Shown here: positions 6,927 through 7,297 of the stretch, one piece after another
How positions within the stretch are numbered: the first letter of the stretch is position 1
Layout of the letters: every line of letters begins with the position of its first letter
From: DATJQF01 sp035505995
Lineage (GTDB): Bacteria > Bacteroidota > Bacteroidia > Bacteroidales > FEN-979
Length of the DNA stretch: 7,297 nucleotides
Direction of reading: 5' to 3'
Assembly (NCBI GenBank): GCA_035505995.1
Contig: DATJQF010000228.1
Coordinates: forward strand, 1 to 7,297
Made by a program: the position numbers and the translations under genes
Notes under the pieces: generated by a model
Database searches by the model: none
What the model was told of the DNA's origin: nothing
Seen by the model: the letters and a program-made list of their open reading frames with translations, nothing else

Positions 6927-6949
6927 TTCGGACTTTACATTTCGGACTT
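6927..6949. repeat. Short direct repeat TTCGGACTT, period 14 bp
   Basis: TTCGGACTT occurs at 6927-6935 and 6941-6949, just beyond the 3' end of the tRNA gene. Two copies only; no role can be assigned. Neither this nor the small palindrome at 6901-6912 has the T-run of an intrinsic terminator for the tRNA transcript. Confidence 0.6.
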
Positions 6950-6956
6950 GTCTGGG

Positions 6957-7028
6957 TAGCCCCACCAGGAATCGAACCTGGATTTAAAGTTTAGGAAACT
7001 TCCGTTCTATCCGTTGAACTATAGGGCC
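6957..7028 (-). tRNA. tRNA-Arg (anticodon CCT)
   Basis: A complete 72-nt cloverleaf on the minus strand. The acceptor arms GGCCCTA and TGGGGCT pair fully if the G1-U72 and U6-G67 wobbles are counted, with discriminator A. The D stem is GTTC/GAAC, the anticodon stem GAAGT/ACTTT with loop TTCCTAA, giving anticodon CCT (6993-6995 on the plus strand is AGG). The variable loop is 4 nt, and the T arm is CCAGG-TTCGATT-CCTGG. It decodes AGG arginine codons. The 3' CCA is not encoded (CCC follows the discriminator), so it must be added by the CCA-adding enzyme. The gene stands alone. Confidence 0.97.
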
Positions 7029-7040
7029 GGACACAATTAT

Positions 7041-7075
7041 GGATTACGGATTACGGATTATGGATTACGGATTAT
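7041..7075. repeat. Tandem array of GGATTAY heptamers
   Basis: Five contiguous copies of the 7-mer GGATTAC or GGATTAT run from 7041 to 7075 (last base C, C, T, C, T), flanked by degenerate remnants on both sides. The array begins 12 bp upstream of the tRNA-Arg 5' end, inside what would be the tRNA precursor leader if the box at 7136 is its promoter. It is 35 bp long, so it does not keep a reading frame, and no dyad symmetry is seen. It looks like a simple-sequence expansion. Confidence 0.9.
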
Positions 7076-7135
7076 GAATATTATTCTTTCATCCTCCGAG
7101 TCACGAAACGCGAAACCCGAATCCTGCTTGTGCCG

Positions 7136-7143
7136 CAAAGGTA
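7136..7143 (-). promoter_or_regulatory. Candidate -7 promoter box upstream of tRNA-Arg
   Basis: On the minus strand this reads TACCTTTG, followed by C, an exact match to TAnnTTTG. It is the only good match between the partial gene at the right edge and the tRNA, and it lies 107 bp before the tRNA 5' end. A -33 element is not evident. The tRNA could instead be read from the upstream gene's transcript. The rest of 7076-7182 holds no other feature I can support. Confidence 0.45.
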
Positions 7144-7182
7144 TTGATTTTCTTTGAATCAGGTTAGCCGGTAGACGGAAGT

Positions 7183-7297
7183 TTACACGTTGAGCGGGAT
7201 GCATTTCAGGTGCTCTTTCGATTCTTCCAGGATCTTCCAGCATCCTGACCGTTCGATCTTTTGTTTCGACAGTTCCCGCGGCTGATGACCATCTTCG
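7183..7297 (-). CDS. C-terminal end of an unidentified protein (partial, runs off the window)
   Basis: On the minus strand an open frame enters from the right edge and ends at TAA (7183-7185). The 37 visible residues begin EDGHQPRELSKQKIERSG and end LKCIPLNV. The composition (charged, helix-forming, ending in a short hydrophobic tail) and the lack of stops look like genuine coding sequence, and a gene is expected here because the neighbouring gaps are short. I do not recognise the family from this fragment. The competing minus-strand frame over the same bases runs on through the intergenic heptamer array to 7058 and is less plausible. The gene is oriented towards the tRNA, so a shared transcript is possible. 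Confidence 0.55.
   Translation of the reverse strand, partial: EDGHQPRELSKQKIERSGCWKILEESKEHLKCIPLNV

Noticed and set aside
6758..6994. A 78-codon plus-strand frame ending in a WVAPPGIEPGFKV-like tail
   Set aside because: That tail is the familiar artefact of translating the antisense strand of a tRNA T-arm; the bases belong to tRNA-Arg and the promoter gap.
7058..7243. A 61-codon minus-strand frame at the right edge
   Set aside because: It overlaps the more plausible partial C-terminus in another frame and finishes inside the GGATTAY array; likely chance.

Overview
The window looks like a chromosomal segment from a member of the Bacteroidota (probably an uncultured, fairly GC-rich Bacteroidales-like organism). 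The reasons are the promoter-like TAnnTTTG(C) boxes just upstream of several genes, the general lack of Shine-Dalgarno sequences, a methionyl-tRNA synthetase that carries a fused C-terminal tRNA-binding domain, a short LxxC lipoprotein signal, and a family-3 glycosidase with an export signal. The assignment to a lineage is inference from these traits, not a database match.

Layout. Positions 1-102 are non-coding and end in a short GGTGAC-based tandem repeat. A minus-strand LD-carboxypeptidase (peptidase S66, cell-wall recycling) occupies 103-1005. It diverges, across 73 bp, from an exported GH3 beta-glycosidase (1079-3229, +), most like the xylosidase-type branch. A 175-bp gap follows, carrying a cluster of GGGGCGATCC palindromic repeats and then the metG promoter. 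metG (3405-5447, +) overlaps by 4 bp a GNAT-family acetyltransferase gene (5444-6043, +) with a conserved CxxCxC stretch. A minus-strand gene for a lipoprotein with a tyrosine-phosphatase-type CX5R active site (6031-6849) converges on it and overlaps its last 13 bp. Then come a tRNA-Arg(CCT) on the minus strand (6957-7028), an array of GGATTAY heptamers (7041-7075), and the last 37 codons of an unidentified minus-strand gene that runs off the window edge (7183-7297).

Function. The genes are mostly independent housekeeping or scavenging functions: peptidoglycan-peptide trimming, oligosaccharide hydrolysis, methionine charging of tRNA, an uncharacterised acetyl transfer, an extracytoplasmic phosphatase and an arginine tRNA. 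The only likely operon is metG plus the acetyltransferase. I do not see a defence system, mobile element, CRISPR array or other new multi-gene system. What merits a second look is the repeat content of the intergenic gaps, the metG-GNAT coupling, and the envelope phosphatase.
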